From an uncultured Lachnospiraceae bacterium (GTDB lineage Bacteria; Bacillota; Clostridia; Lachnospirales; Lachnospiraceae): a stretch of 41,528 nt of DNA. Both the position numbers and the translations under genes were made by a program. This document shows, in pieces, positions 27,061 to 35,391 of the stretch. Position 1 is the stretch's first letter. Each line of letters begins with the position of its first letter. The stretch is taken from contig CALZBR010000020.1 of NCBI GenBank assembly GCA_945621435.1, positions 1 through 41,528 on the forward strand. Reading direction: 5' to 3'. The notes under the pieces were generated by a model. The model was not told the origin of the DNA. It made no database searches and saw only the letters and a list, made by a program, of their open reading frames with translations.

Positions 27061-28035
27061 TCAGTCCTGCGCCACAACCTCCCTGTAGAACTCTGCATAA
27101 TCACTTCTGCCTTCCTTTGTAAACTGAATCGCAGTTCTGGGATGCTGGTTCAAAAGTCCGGTCATCAGGTACTGCAGGTCATATCCCCAGACAATTCCAT
27201 CCTTTTTCAACTGATTCATATAACTGTCAACAAACTGAATTGCAGGATATACATTATACTTCGGGTTTCTCAGGAAGCCCAGCAGCAATTCCATTGCACA
27301 GTTTCCTGCGCCCCTTCCCATGGAAGCGTAGGTTGCATCCAGCCAGTCAACGCCATCTCCAACTGCTTCAATGGTATTGGCAAAAGCCAGTTGCTGATTG
27401 TTGTGTGCGTGAATACCAACCTTTTTCCCGTATTTTGCGGCAACATTCATGTAAGTATCGGCAAGACGCGCCATCTGCTCAGGATAAAGTGCACCATAGC
27501 TGTCTACGATATAAAGCACATCCACAGGTGACTGTGCCAGAATGTCCAAAGCAACCTTAAGCTCACTCTCCTGGGCATTGGAGATTGCCATAATATTGCA
27601 GCTGACTTCATATCCCTTATTTGCCGCATCCTCAATCATCTCAACAGCACCCGGAATAGTATTCAGATACGTTGCCACACGAATTAAATCAATGGGACTT
27701 TCTTCCTTCTTGATGATATCGGTCTTGTAATCGCATCTACCCACATCAGCCATAACTGCAATCTTCAAATCAGTGGCATTTTCACCAACAATGGCTCTAA
27801 TATCCTCATCCTTACAGAATTTCCATTTTCCAAACTTTTTGGCATCAAACATCTCCTTGGATGCTTTATAACCAAATTCCATATAATCAACACCGGCGCG
27901 AAGATTTGCAAGGTAAAGGGCCTTGACAAATTCATCCGTAAAATAGAAATCATTTACCAGTCCGCCATCTCTCATTGTGGCATCCACAACCTTCACATCA
28001 GGTCTATATGCAATCAGGCTTGAAATCTCTTTCAT
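27061..28035 (-). CDS. HMGL-like (DRE-TIM) aldolase, hydroxy-oxovalerate aldolase-like
   Basis: A 324-residue TIM-barrel lyase of the HMGL-like family. It has the metal-binding start KVVDATMRDGG (15-25), VGIHAHNNQQLAFANT with the HxH pair, and DATYASMGRGAGNCAMELLL. These match 4-hydroxy-2-oxovalerate aldolases (MhpE/DmpG-like), but the usual partner acylating aldehyde dehydrogenase is not encoded nearby. The substrate is therefore uncertain. Related lone aldolase-domain proteins in Firmicutes have no proven role. The start follows GAGGAG. It is a single-gene unit with its own promoter carrying a striking dyad and its own terminator, which suggests condition-dependent expression. Confidence 0.85.
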   Translation of the reverse strand: MKEISSLIAYRPDVKVVDATMRDGGLVNDFYFTDEFVKALYLANLRAGVDYMEFGYKASKEMFDAKKFGKWKFCKDEDIRAIVGENATDLKIAVMADVGRCDYKTDIIKKEESPIDLIRVATYLNTIPGAVEMIEDAANKGYEVSCNIMAISNAQESELKVALDILAQSPVDVLYIVDSYGALYPEQMARLADTYMNVAAKYGKKVGIHAHNNQQLAFANTIEAVGDGVDWLDATYASMGRGAGNCAMELLLGFLRNPKYNVYPAIQFVDSYMNQLKKDGIVWGYDLQYLMTGLLNQHPRTAIQFTKEGRSDYAEFYREVVAQD

Positions 28036-28098
28036 CTTTTTATCTCCTCTTTATCCTTTTCGAACTTCCGATATTTCCGGATCATCGCACCACGAACA

Positions 28099-28125
28099 CA
28101 CTTTAAAGTTTAACAGTTTAAAGTG
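28099..28125. promoter_or_regulatory. Candidate operator: 9-9-9 inverted repeat over the aldolase promoter
   Basis: CACTTTAAA (28099-28107) and TTTAAAGTG (28117-28125) are exact inverted copies separated by 9 bases. The 18-bp centre-to-centre distance fits a dimeric regulator on one DNA face. It covers the -10 box and spacer, so repression is the simplest reading. Confidence 0.6.
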
Positions 28126-28135
28126 CAGAAGTCAA
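28107..28135 (-). promoter_or_regulatory. Promoter of the aldolase gene
   Basis: TTGACT (28130-28135), 17 bases, TAAACT (28107-28112) on the minus strand, about 70 bases ahead of the start codon. The -10 box and most of the spacer lie inside an inverted repeat. Confidence 0.7.
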
Positions 28136-28175
28136 CCCCTATTTTAAAAACATCATTTTTCCATACTTAAGGATT

Positions 28176-29702
28176 TTAATTAATCACACATATTGTTGTC
28201 AGATTATCCAGCCAGGTTGTTCCGTCAAGTCTGCGTACATCCAATGTATTTATCATAATGGATCTCGGGTGAATAGCTTCGTTTGTCTCAGCATCCTCTG
28301 GCACAAAATTGCTCAGTGCACTGATGACATAGTATTTCCCATTCCGCTGTCCAAGATACATCATCATATGTCCGGGGAATCTCAATAAGCTCCCGGGAGG
28401 TAATTGATCCAGAACAGTCTTCTTTTCCGCAGAAGTCTTCTTGGAAATATTATAGCGTGTTCCGGGAATGCTTGCCTGTTGCCCGGAATTTCTGGGGAAC
28501 CTGAATCCAAAGCAGCGATACACCTGATAAGTGTATCCTGAACAGTCAGTAACATCAAGAATCCCACCCCAGCCATAGGTAGTCCCCAGCATCTTAAAGG
28601 ATTGTTTTAAGATGTTTTCTTCCGTGTAGTCCAGATATCCGACCGAGATATCCTCCCCCATCGGTATATAAGCATAAGTGGTATCAAGATAGCCCTCTTC
28701 ATTTCGTACCGGCAGTTTAACCGTTATGCAGCCATAGGGAACTCTGTCATAATCTACCTTTGTCACTTCCTCCTCTGAGGCAATCTGCAAAACACTGCCC
28801 ATGGTCAGAACTGTTTGGGATATTCCAGGTTCGTAAGGATTCTTATCCAACGTCACTCTTTTACCCGTGACCACAAGAACATTCTCATCCTTCTGCCACT
28901 CCAGCCACTGCTCTTTGTCCCCGCACAATGCAACGGTGTCAGCCTTAACCCAACCGAAGGATCTGTCGCTGAACACAAAGAACCACTCACCGTTAAGAGA
29001 AGTATGCAGAATCGCCACCGGTTCTGATATAAATAACTCGGAATTCTGGAAAATATCATAATACAGATTCCTTGCATTATCTGTAACCAGCTTTTCTGTA
29101 GGGAATGCCCGGATATCGGTTCTGTCTACTGCAATTCCATAGCGTATCGTTATCTGTCCCTGAACTGCGGAAAGATTTCGCTGTGACGCTATCTCATTCT
29201 GAAAGTCTGCAGTCAGTTTTTCACCTTCAACATAATAATAATTTCTTGCAGGTATACTGAATCCCTCAATCAACTGTTTGACATAATTGCCGGATATCGT
29301 ACTTTTCATATTCTGCAGATCAAACATTACCTGTGCCGGCGCAAACTGATCCATCATCTTACGGTTAAACTCGCGAATCTGTTCCTGTGTCATGATAATC
29401 GTTCCGGCACTGCTTCCCATCCAATACTCAGGCTTAGTCATTTCACCTGTAACATTTGCTGTCAACCTGACCGTTTCTTCTTCGGAGATTCCTTCCAAAT
29501 ATACAAGCCCGCTGTAGGCAGACTCTGCTTCATAGAGCTCACCGTATACCCCGGCGATCCCCAAATCTTCTGTAAGCACCTCTGATTCGGATGGTGCAGT
29601 TGCATTCACATTGTTTGTACCTGCTTCTTTTTTTCCGCAACCGTAGGCAAACATCATCATGCACACTACCAGTAACATTCCGATGCTCTTCTTATGTTTC
29701 AT
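28176..29702 (-). CDS. SH3 / NlpC-P60 cell-wall hydrolase, probable lipoprotein
   Basis: A 508-residue exported protein. Residues 1-22 look like a lipoprotein signal with a slightly unusual lipobox (AYG before Cys22). The middle part (about 55-350) resembles the N-terminal stabilising and SH3b regions of NlpC/P60 proteins. The C-terminal catalytic domain has Cys387 in TDCSGYTYQVY and His445 in PGHMMMYLG, so it should cut D-gamma-glutamyl-diaminopimelate stem peptides. That fits the diaminopimelate genes at 30473-33907. The start follows GAGG. It is 35 bases after an unknown gene, and both use the promoter at 30226-30254. I saw no clear terminator after it. Confidence 0.87.
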   Translation of the reverse strand: MKHKKSIGMLLVVCMMMFAYGCGKKEAGTNNVNATAPSESEVLTEDLGIAGVYGELYEAESAYSGLVYLEGISEEETVRLTANVTGEMTKPEYWMGSSAGTIIMTQEQIREFNRKMMDQFAPAQVMFDLQNMKSTISGNYVKQLIEGFSIPARNYYYVEGEKLTADFQNEIASQRNLSAVQGQITIRYGIAVDRTDIRAFPTEKLVTDNARNLYYDIFQNSELFISEPVAILHTSLNGEWFFVFSDRSFGWVKADTVALCGDKEQWLEWQKDENVLVVTGKRVTLDKNPYEPGISQTVLTMGSVLQIASEEEVTKVDYDRVPYGCITVKLPVRNEEGYLDTTYAYIPMGEDISVGYLDYTEENILKQSFKMLGTTYGWGGILDVTDCSGYTYQVYRCFGFRFPRNSGQQASIPGTRYNISKKTSAEKKTVLDQLPPGSLLRFPGHMMMYLGQRNGKYYVISALSNFVPEDAETNEAIHPRSIMINTLDVRRLDGTTWLDNLTTICVIN

Positions 29703-29737
29703 TATAATACCTCGTATTCAAAAATACCTTGCAAAAA

Positions 29738-30178
29738 TTACTTACTCAAAAAGACATGTCCCAGGATTTCCGCCGAATTCAGGCACTGTCCTAAGCCAAT
29801 ACTCAATTTTTCATAGATTTTCTCTTCGGGTTCATCTTCTTTAATCACTGTTGCAGGAATAGATACTTCACAAACCTCTGTCTGATTAAACAGACGCATC
29901 TGCATGGGACATTTCAAAATTCTGGACAACCCCCTGACGGTGATAACAGCCTTTTCCTGCTCCAGCAAAGCAGAAAATCTTTTCTCGTTATCCTTTACCA
30001 TTTCTGTCACATCAGAGTCCGCGCCATCGATTGAATCTCTCACCAGCACTTCCCCATTCTCAAGATACGGAAACATTGCTTCCGATATCATCAGAGCGCC
30101 CTTCCAGCCAACTTTATATGTAAGCTGCCATCCTGTAATCATCCAATTTTCCTGTTTTTTATACTCTCTAAGAACCAT
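29738..30178 (-). CDS. Uncharacterised 146-residue cytoplasmic protein
   Basis: I do not recognise a family. The protein has no signal peptide or membrane segment. It is mixed alpha/beta in appearance, with LSRILKCPMQMRLFNQTEVC in the middle and an acidic stretch (about 113-122). The start ATG follows GGGAG. A TTGACA/CATAAT promoter lies upstream and the NlpC/P60 lipoprotein gene follows after 35 bases, so the two form an operon. Co-transcription suggests a link with wall remodelling, which is inference only. Confidence 0.75.
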   Translation of the reverse strand: MVLREYKKQENWMITGWQLTYKVGWKGALMISEAMFPYLENGEVLVRDSIDGADSDVTEMVKDNEKRFSALLEQEKAVITVRGLSRILKCPMQMRLFNQTEVCEVSIPATVIKEDEPEEKIYEKLSIGLGQCLNSAEILGHVFLSK

Positions 30179-30225
30179 TACTGCCTTCTCCCTTCATCTC
30201 TTGCCTATTTTTTAGACATACTATC

Positions 30226-30254
30226 ATTATGCTTTGCTTTTTAGTCTCTGTCAA
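30226..30254 (-). promoter_or_regulatory. Promoter of the unknown gene and NlpC/P60 lipoprotein
   Basis: TTGACA (30249-30254), 17 bases, CATAAT (30226-30231), located just after the tRNA terminator. Confidence 0.85.
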
Positions 30255-30280
30255 TCAAATTTTGTTTCTGTGAAAATGGC

Positions 30281-30310
30281 AAAAAAAAAATCCCTTGATT
30301 CCTCAAGGGA
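30281..30310 (-). terminator. Terminator of the tRNA-Leu gene
   Basis: On the minus strand TCCCTTGA and its partner TCAAGGGA form a stem with a short GGAA loop, followed by ten T residues, 5 bases after the tRNA 3' end. Confidence 0.93.
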
Positions 30311-30314
30311 TAAC

Positions 30315-30397
30315 TGCCGGCAGCGGGACTTGAACCCGCACGTTGTTGCCAACAACAGATTTTGAGTCTGCCTCGTCTGCCATTCCGACACGCCGGC
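30315..30397 (-). tRNA. tRNA-Leu (anticodon CAA)
   Basis: An 83-base type II tRNA. The acceptor stem is GCCGGCG with TGCCGGC and discriminator A. The anticodon arm is GCAGA-CTCAAAA-TCTGT, giving anticodon CAA, which reads the TTG leucine codon. A variable arm (TTGTTGGCAACAA) and T arm GCGGGTTCAAGTCCCGC are present. The 3' CCA is not encoded (GTTA follows), so it must be added by tRNA nucleotidyltransferase. It is a single tRNA gene with its own promoter and terminator. Confidence 0.96.
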
Positions 30398-30425
30398 ATT
30401 TACAGGACTACCTGCAACAGATGTT

Positions 30426-30454
30426 ATATTAACACAGAAAAAAGAAATTGGCAA
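30426..30454 (-). promoter_or_regulatory. Promoter of the tRNA-Leu gene
   Basis: TTGCCA (30449-30454), 17 bases, TAATAT (30426-30431), about 29 bases ahead of the mature tRNA 5' end. Confidence 0.82.
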
Positions 30455-30472
30455 GAGCAATTTATTGTTTTT

Positions 30473-31525
30473 TTATCTGCAATCCATTTGAATCGTAATC
30501 TGATTTCCTGTAACACATATATCTGCATAGCTTCCAACGATCAAAGGCATCATAGGGGGTCTGTGCCCAAGATCTATATCCATGATAACAGGAATACCTT
30601 TCCTTCCTGCGACTTCAAGAATTGCCTGATATGCGTCCAGGTTGAACATTGACTGTCCATTGGCAGGTCGTCCAATCAAAAAACCTTTTGCATGTTCAAA
30701 CCAACCGGCCTGCTCCAACTGCCACATGGCCCTTCGCATACTGAACACATTCAAATCGCAGGCTTCCAGAAACCATAGAATACCATCTTCCGAATATTTT
30801 TTCACAAACTCCGCAACTTTATCAAAACGGGTACCGCAAAGTGTTATCAGACAATCAAGACAGCCACCCAACAATCTTCCAGAGAATTGTAATGGATTCT
30901 CATCGGATAATTCAGCACTCTTCTCCTGCATGCCAACAAAGGAGCGTATCTGTAATGCTTCCGTTAAATGATACGGCTCCAGCGGATGTTCTGCATCCTT
31001 TAAGCTCTCTGCTTCCCACATACCATAGCCGGAAACCTTTCGTACCGTTCCGTTCAGAATCCCCCTTGCATCCTCCAGTGATGAATGCCAATGCTCCATT
31101 CCAAAACTGGCAGCACAGGGACCGTAGATGGATGCTGTGTCAGCCAGTGTCGCCAAGGTAAACGTCAGGTTCGTGTTGTCCGAGTACCCCATAAACCACT
31201 TTGGCTCTGCACTTTTTAATATTTCAAAATCCACCATGGGAAGAATCTCGCACATCAATTCCCCGCCACCACAGGAAATCAGAACATCTGATTCTTTACT
31301 GCAATACATTTCCGTAAACTCTTTAGCACATTTTGCAGGCAGGTTACTGATTCCTACTCCCTCATCCGCATAACAGTTAGGTCCCGGTATGGTCTTATAT
31401 CCCAGCTTATGCCATTTGTCCAATGCATTGTCAAAAGCACTGCGATATGGTTCTGTGGCACATCCAAAGGAAGGTGCCACAAAACCTATGGTTCCACTGT
31501 CAGGTAGATTTTTCGGATATCTCAT
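30473..31525 (-). CDS. S66-family LD-carboxypeptidase-like protein
   Basis: A 350-residue peptidase of family S66 (LdcA/MccF). The nucleophile is Ser115 in GYSDNTNL. The acid and base are Glu254 in WFLEACDL and His321 in DIDLGHRPP. LdcA members remove the terminal D-alanine from murein tetrapeptides during wall recycling, while MccF members cleave microcin C-type acyl-adenylates. The sequence does not clearly separate the two. The neighbours lysA and ddh, which handle meso-diaminopimelate, favour a murein role. The start follows GAGGAG. It is 82 bases after lysA and is the last protein gene of the operon. Confidence 0.88.
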   Translation of the reverse strand: MRYPKNLPDSGTIGFVAPSFGCATEPYRSAFDNALDKWHKLGYKTIPGPNCYADEGVGISNLPAKCAKEFTEMYCSKESDVLISCGGGELMCEILPMVDFEILKSAEPKWFMGYSDNTNLTFTLATLADTASIYGPCAASFGMEHWHSSLEDARGILNGTVRKVSGYGMWEAESLKDAEHPLEPYHLTEALQIRSFVGMQEKSAELSDENPLQFSGRLLGGCLDCLITLCGTRFDKVAEFVKKYSEDGILWFLEACDLNVFSMRRAMWQLEQAGWFEHAKGFLIGRPANGQSMFNLDAYQAILEVAGRKGIPVIMDIDLGHRPPMMPLIVGSYADICVTGNQITIQMDCR

Positions 31526-31607
31526 TATGCTTTCTCCTCGAATCCCCAGTAATCATTCATTTTCAATGGGAATCATTCAAAACAGTCTCATTCTGTATCA
31601 GATCTTA

Positions 31608-32885
31608 TCATTTATCAGGGAACATTTTGCCATACACATCAAAGCAATCGAAGGTTGCAAAATAATCCTTCGGAGTCTCCGCACGACGAATCAGCTGCAC
31701 GCTTCCGTCCTCATGCAACAACAGCTCTGCGGATTTCAACTTACCATTATAGTTGTAGCCCATGGCAAATCCGTGTGCTCCGGTATCATGAATGGCGAGA
31801 TAATCACCGATTTCAACCTTTGGAAGCATTCTGTCAATGGCAAACTTATCATTGTTCTCACAAAGAGAACCGGTAACATCATATTTAAAATCACAGGGCT
31901 CATTTTCTTTGCCAAGTACCGTGATGTGATGATAAGCTCCGTACATTGCAGGACGCATCAGGTTTACCGCACAGGCATCGACACCAATGTATTCTTTGTG
32001 AGTATGCTTCTCGTGAAGAACCTTTGTAACCAGGTGACCGTAAGGTCCCATCATAAAGCGGCCCAACTCGGTATAAATTGCAATATTTCCCATACCGGCA
32101 GATACCAGCACTTCCTCATATACCTTTCTGACACTCTCACCAATGATGCGAATATCATTTGGCTCCTGCTCCGGCCTGTAAGGAATTCCCACGCCACCGG
32201 AAAGATTAATAAAGGTTATATTCGCTCCTGTCTTCTCCTTCAATTCCACTGCCAGCTCGAATAACTGCTTTGCAAGCACAGGATAATACTCGTTGGTTAC
32301 GGTATTGCTGGCAAGGAACGCATGCAGGCCAAAATTCTCCACACCCTTTTCCTTCATAATCCTGTAACCTTCAAATAACTGGTCTCTGGTAAACCCATAT
32401 TTTGCATCTCCGGGATTGTCCATTATGTCTGTTCCCAGAGAGAAATATCCGCCGGGATTGAATCGGCAGCTCAAAGTTTTAGGCAGATATCCAAGTATTT
32501 TTTCCAGAAATTCTATATGGGTAAAATCGTCCAGATTAATGGTGGCTCCGATTTCAGCAGCATATGCAAACTCTTCCGCGGGTGTATCATTGGAGGAGAA
32601 CATAATATCCTCACCCTTAACCCCAAGTGCATTACTTAACATGAGCTCTGTCATGGAAGAGCAGTCACAGCCACATCCGTAGTCTCTCAAAATATTGATC
32701 AAAAAGGGATTGGGGGTTGCCTTGACAGCAAAAAATTCTTTGTAACCGGGATTCCAGGAAAAAGCCTCCTTCAATGCTTTTGCATTCTCACGAATACCTT
32801 TTTCATCATAAATATGAAAGGGCGTGGGATAAGTCTTAGTAATCTCCTCAATCATTTCTTTTGTAACAAATGCTTCCTTTTTCAT
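31608..32885 (-). CDS. lysA: Diaminopimelate decarboxylase
   Basis: A 425-residue fold III PLP decarboxylase. The PLP lysine is in FFAVKATPNP (Lys55) and the phosphate-binding motif is NLSGGVGIPYRPEQ. The substrate-specificity region near the C terminus has VTGSLCENNDKFAIDRMLP. It converts meso-diaminopimelate to L-lysine. It lies 38 bases after ddh, which makes meso-diaminopimelate, so the two form the terminal part of the lysine pathway. The start follows GGTGGAGAAGAG. I saw no lysine riboswitch ahead of it. Confidence 0.95.
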   Translation of the reverse strand: MKKEAFVTKEMIEEITKTYPTPFHIYDEKGIRENAKALKEAFSWNPGYKEFFAVKATPNPFLINILRDYGCGCDCSSMTELMLSNALGVKGEDIMFSSNDTPAEEFAYAAEIGATINLDDFTHIEFLEKILGYLPKTLSCRFNPGGYFSLGTDIMDNPGDAKYGFTRDQLFEGYRIMKEKGVENFGLHAFLASNTVTNEYYPVLAKQLFELAVELKEKTGANITFINLSGGVGIPYRPEQEPNDIRIIGESVRKVYEEVLVSAGMGNIAIYTELGRFMMGPYGHLVTKVLHEKHTHKEYIGVDACAVNLMRPAMYGAYHHITVLGKENEPCDFKYDVTGSLCENNDKFAIDRMLPKVEIGDYLAIHDTGAHGFAMGYNYNGKLKSAELLLHEDGSVQLIRRAETPKDYFATFDCFDVYGKMFPDK

Positions 32886-32923
32886 CTCTTCTCCACCTGT
32901 CCGTATCAGTATAGTATTCTTTC

Positions 32924-33907
32924 TTACAGCAATGATTTTCTCAGTTCCTCTGCAGTCATAGGGCTCAAATAAGCAGGCGCCACATCAAATACCGTCTTGC
33001 ATCCCTTCATACCCTCAGTGTACATACGATATACGGCTCTGGCATATGCGGTAAGCACACATGCTGTAAATTCAGGGTTGGAATCCAGTTTCAGGCTGTA
33101 TTCGATTACATGCTGATTCTCACCGTTCATGCCTGTTTTCCCGGATCTGATTACCATTCCGCCATGAGGAATCCCTGCATGATCTCTCTGTAATTCTTCC
33201 TCTGTAATAAAATGAACAGTGGTATCGTAATCAGCAAAGTAGTTGGGCATAGTTTTGATTTCATTTTCAATCCAAGCTTTGTCTGCCCCCTCTTCCGCTA
33301 CCACAAAACACTCTCTTGTATGCTTTTCTCTGGTTGTAAGCTCAGGATTCTCACATCTTCTGACTGCATCCAGTGCGGATTCCACCGGTACGGTATACTG
33401 CTTGGCATTCCTGACTCCGGGAATTCTTCGAATCGCGTCAGAATGTCCCTGGCTGACACCCTTTCCCCAGAAAGTATAGTCTTTACCGTCGCGAAGGATG
33501 GCATTGGCATAAAGTCTGTTCAAGGAGAACATTCCGGGATCCCAGCCAACGGAAATCATGGCAACCTTACCGCCTTCTGAAGCTGCTTTATCTACCGCAG
33601 CAAAATGTTCGGGAATCCTTGCATGGGTATCAAAGCTGTCAATGACATTGAAGTACTTTGCATACTCTGCCGTCTGCTTGGGTAAGTCTGTAGCAGAGCC
33701 TCCGCATAACATCAAAACATCGATAGCATCCTTCATCTCCATCAGCTTATCTGCGGAATAGACAGGAATTTCTTCCAACACTTTAACAGTCGAAGGGTCT
33801 CTTCTGGTAAACACCGCTACAAGCTCCATGTCGTCATTCTGACGCAGTGCACACTGAATTCCCCTTCCCAGATTTCCGTAACCCATAATTGCCACTCTGA
33901 TTTTCAT
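32924..33907 (-). CDS. ddh: meso-Diaminopimelate D-dehydrogenase
   Basis: A 327-residue NADP-dependent dehydrogenase with Rossmann motif GYGNLGRG (9-16) and the family motifs SVGWDPGMFSLNRLY and GVSQGHSDAIRRIPGV. It makes meso-diaminopimelate directly from tetrahydrodipicolinate and ammonia, bypassing the acylated branches. The start follows AAGGAAAGAG. It is placed between ung and lysA in one operon. This single-step route is found in some Clostridia and Corynebacterium. Whether other diaminopimelate routes exist elsewhere in the genome cannot be told. Confidence 0.95.
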   Translation of the reverse strand: MKIRVAIMGYGNLGRGIQCALRQNDDMELVAVFTRRDPSTVKVLEEIPVYSADKLMEMKDAIDVLMLCGGSATDLPKQTAEYAKYFNVIDSFDTHARIPEHFAAVDKAASEGGKVAMISVGWDPGMFSLNRLYANAILRDGKDYTFWGKGVSQGHSDAIRRIPGVRNAKQYTVPVESALDAVRRCENPELTTREKHTRECFVVAEEGADKAWIENEIKTMPNYFADYDTTVHFITEEELQRDHAGIPHGGMVIRSGKTGMNGENQHVIEYSLKLDSNPEFTACVLTAYARAVYRMYTEGMKGCKTVFDVAPAYLSPMTAEELRKSLL

Positions 33908-33931
33908 TTCTCTTTCCTTCTTTCTTTTAGG

Positions 33932-34606
33932 TTAAATATTTTCTATTTGCCAATCAATCGGTGGTATGCCGTTCTCTTCCAAAAAACGATTGGTCTGACT
34001 AAAAGGTTTACTTCCAAAAAATCCATTGTAGGCAGACAACGGGCTGGGATGTGGTGCTTTCAATATCAGATGCCTGGGATTATTCAGCATCTTTTCCTTC
34101 GTCTGTGCCGGTCTTCCCCACAAAATATATACAATAGGTCTGTCCTGTTTGTTTAGCGCCCTTATTGCCGCATCCGTAAATTCTTCCCACCCTTTTCCTC
34201 TGTGGGAATTTGCCATATGAGCTCTGACAGTCAGTACTGTATTCAGCATCAACACCCCTTGTTTTGCCCACTTGACCAGATATCCGTTATTGGGAATATA
34301 ACACCCCAGATCGTCTTTTAATTCCTTATAAATATTGACCAGTGACGGCGGAACATCCACTCCCGGCTTAACCGAGAAACACAGCCCATGAGCCTGCCCC
34401 TCATTGTGATAAGGATCCTGACCTATAATAACCACCTTTACCTGGCTTAGCGGCGTCAGATGAAAAGCGTTAAAAATGTCATCTGACGGTGGAAATATCC
34501 GGGTTGTATTATACTCCTTTAATACAAATTGATAAAGGTTTTTGTAATATGGTTTATGAAATTCCTGACCCAATTCAGTGAGCCAGTCATTTTCAATCAT
34601 TGACAT
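33932..34606 (-). CDS. ung: Uracil-DNA glycosylase
   Basis: A 224-residue family 1 uracil-DNA glycosylase. It carries the water-activating motif GQDPYHNEGQAHGLCFSV (Asp64) and the DNA-intercalation motif HPSPLSAYNGF. It removes uracil from DNA to start base excision repair. The start ATG at 34606 follows GGAGG with 7-base spacing; the second ATG two codons later is less well placed. It sits between hisF and ddh with gaps of 11 and 24 bases, so it is co-transcribed with unrelated biosynthetic genes. Confidence 0.97.
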   Translation of the reverse strand: MSMIENDWLTELGQEFHKPYYKNLYQFVLKEYNTTRIFPPSDDIFNAFHLTPLSQVKVVIIGQDPYHNEGQAHGLCFSVKPGVDVPPSLVNIYKELKDDLGCYIPNNGYLVKWAKQGVLMLNTVLTVRAHMANSHRGKGWEEFTDAAIRALNKQDRPIVYILWGRPAQTKEKMLNNPRHLILKAPHPSPLSAYNGFFGSKPFSQTNRFLEENGIPPIDWQIENI

Positions 34607-34617
34607 AGGTCTTCCTC

Positions 34618-35379
34618 CTACAGTCTGACGCTGACGCCGCGGGAACGCAGATACTCTTTCAGCTGACAGATTTCCAGCTCTTTATAATGGAACAGCGAAG
34701 CGGCAAGAACCGCTTCCGCCTTTGCTTCCGTCAGCGCATCATAAAAGTGTTCCGGCTTACCGGCTCCTCCCGATGCTATGACGGGAATCTTTACCGCTTC
34801 CGCAATGGCTTTCGTCAACTCCAGATCATAGCCGGCCTTTGTTCCGTCACAATCCATGCTGGTCAAAAGGATTTCTCCTGCTCCAAGCTTTTCAACCTTT
34901 GCGGCCCACTCCACCGCATCCAGTCCCATATCCACTCTGCCGCCGTTTTTGTATACAGTCCAACCGGATCCGTCCTGTCTTCTTTTTGCATCAATGGCAA
35001 CCACAACGCACTGACTTCCGAATTTATCCGCTGCTTCAGCAACCAAATTGGGATTCATGATGGCAGCAGAGTTCACCGATATTTTGTCAGCACCTTCTCT
35101 CAGTATCGCCTTGAAATCTTCCACCGTACGGATTCCTCCGCCCACCGTAAAAGGAATAAATACCTTAGATGCCACCTGTCTCACCCATTCCAGCTGTGTG
35201 GCACGATTGTCCGCTGAAGCATTGATATCAAGAAAAACCACTTCATCAGCGCCCTCTTTGTCATAAGCGGCCGCCACTTCAGCAGGATCACCGGCGTCCT
35301 TAAGATTCATAAACTGAATTCCCTTGACAACTCTTCCGTCTTTAACGTCGAGGCAAGGAATCACTCTCTTCGTATGCAT
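34618..35379 (-). CDS. hisF: Imidazole glycerol phosphate synthase, cyclase subunit
   Basis: A 253-residue beta/alpha barrel starting [20 protein letters not shown], the HisF signature, with Asp11 as a catalytic residue and phosphate loops [10 protein letters not shown] and [13 protein letters not shown]. With HisH it makes imidazole glycerol phosphate and AICAR from PRFAR, joining histidine and purine synthesis. The start follows AGAGGAAA. It is 12 bases after hisH. The rest of the histidine pathway is not in this window. Confidence 0.97.
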   Translation of the reverse strand: MHTKRVIPCLDVKDGRVVKGIQFMNLKDAGDPAEVAAAYDKEGADEVVFLDINASADNRATQLEWVRQVASKVFIPFTVGGGIRTVEDFKAILREGADKISVNSAAIMNPNLVAEAADKFGSQCVVVAIDAKRRQDGSGWTVYKNGGRVDMGLDAVEWAAKVEKLGAGEILLTSMDCDGTKAGYDLELTKAIAEAVKIPVIASGGAGKPEHFYDALTEAKAEAVLAASLFHYKELEICQLKEYLRSRGVSVRL

Positions 35380-35391
35380 AGTTATTTCCTC

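Noticed and set aside
31389..32264. A 291-codon plus-strand open frame opposite lysA
   Set aside because: lysA is complete and in an operon on the other strand; the plus frame has no recognisable domain.
32886..32923. Lysine riboswitch ahead of lysA
   Set aside because: The gap to ddh is only 38 bases, far too short for an L-box.
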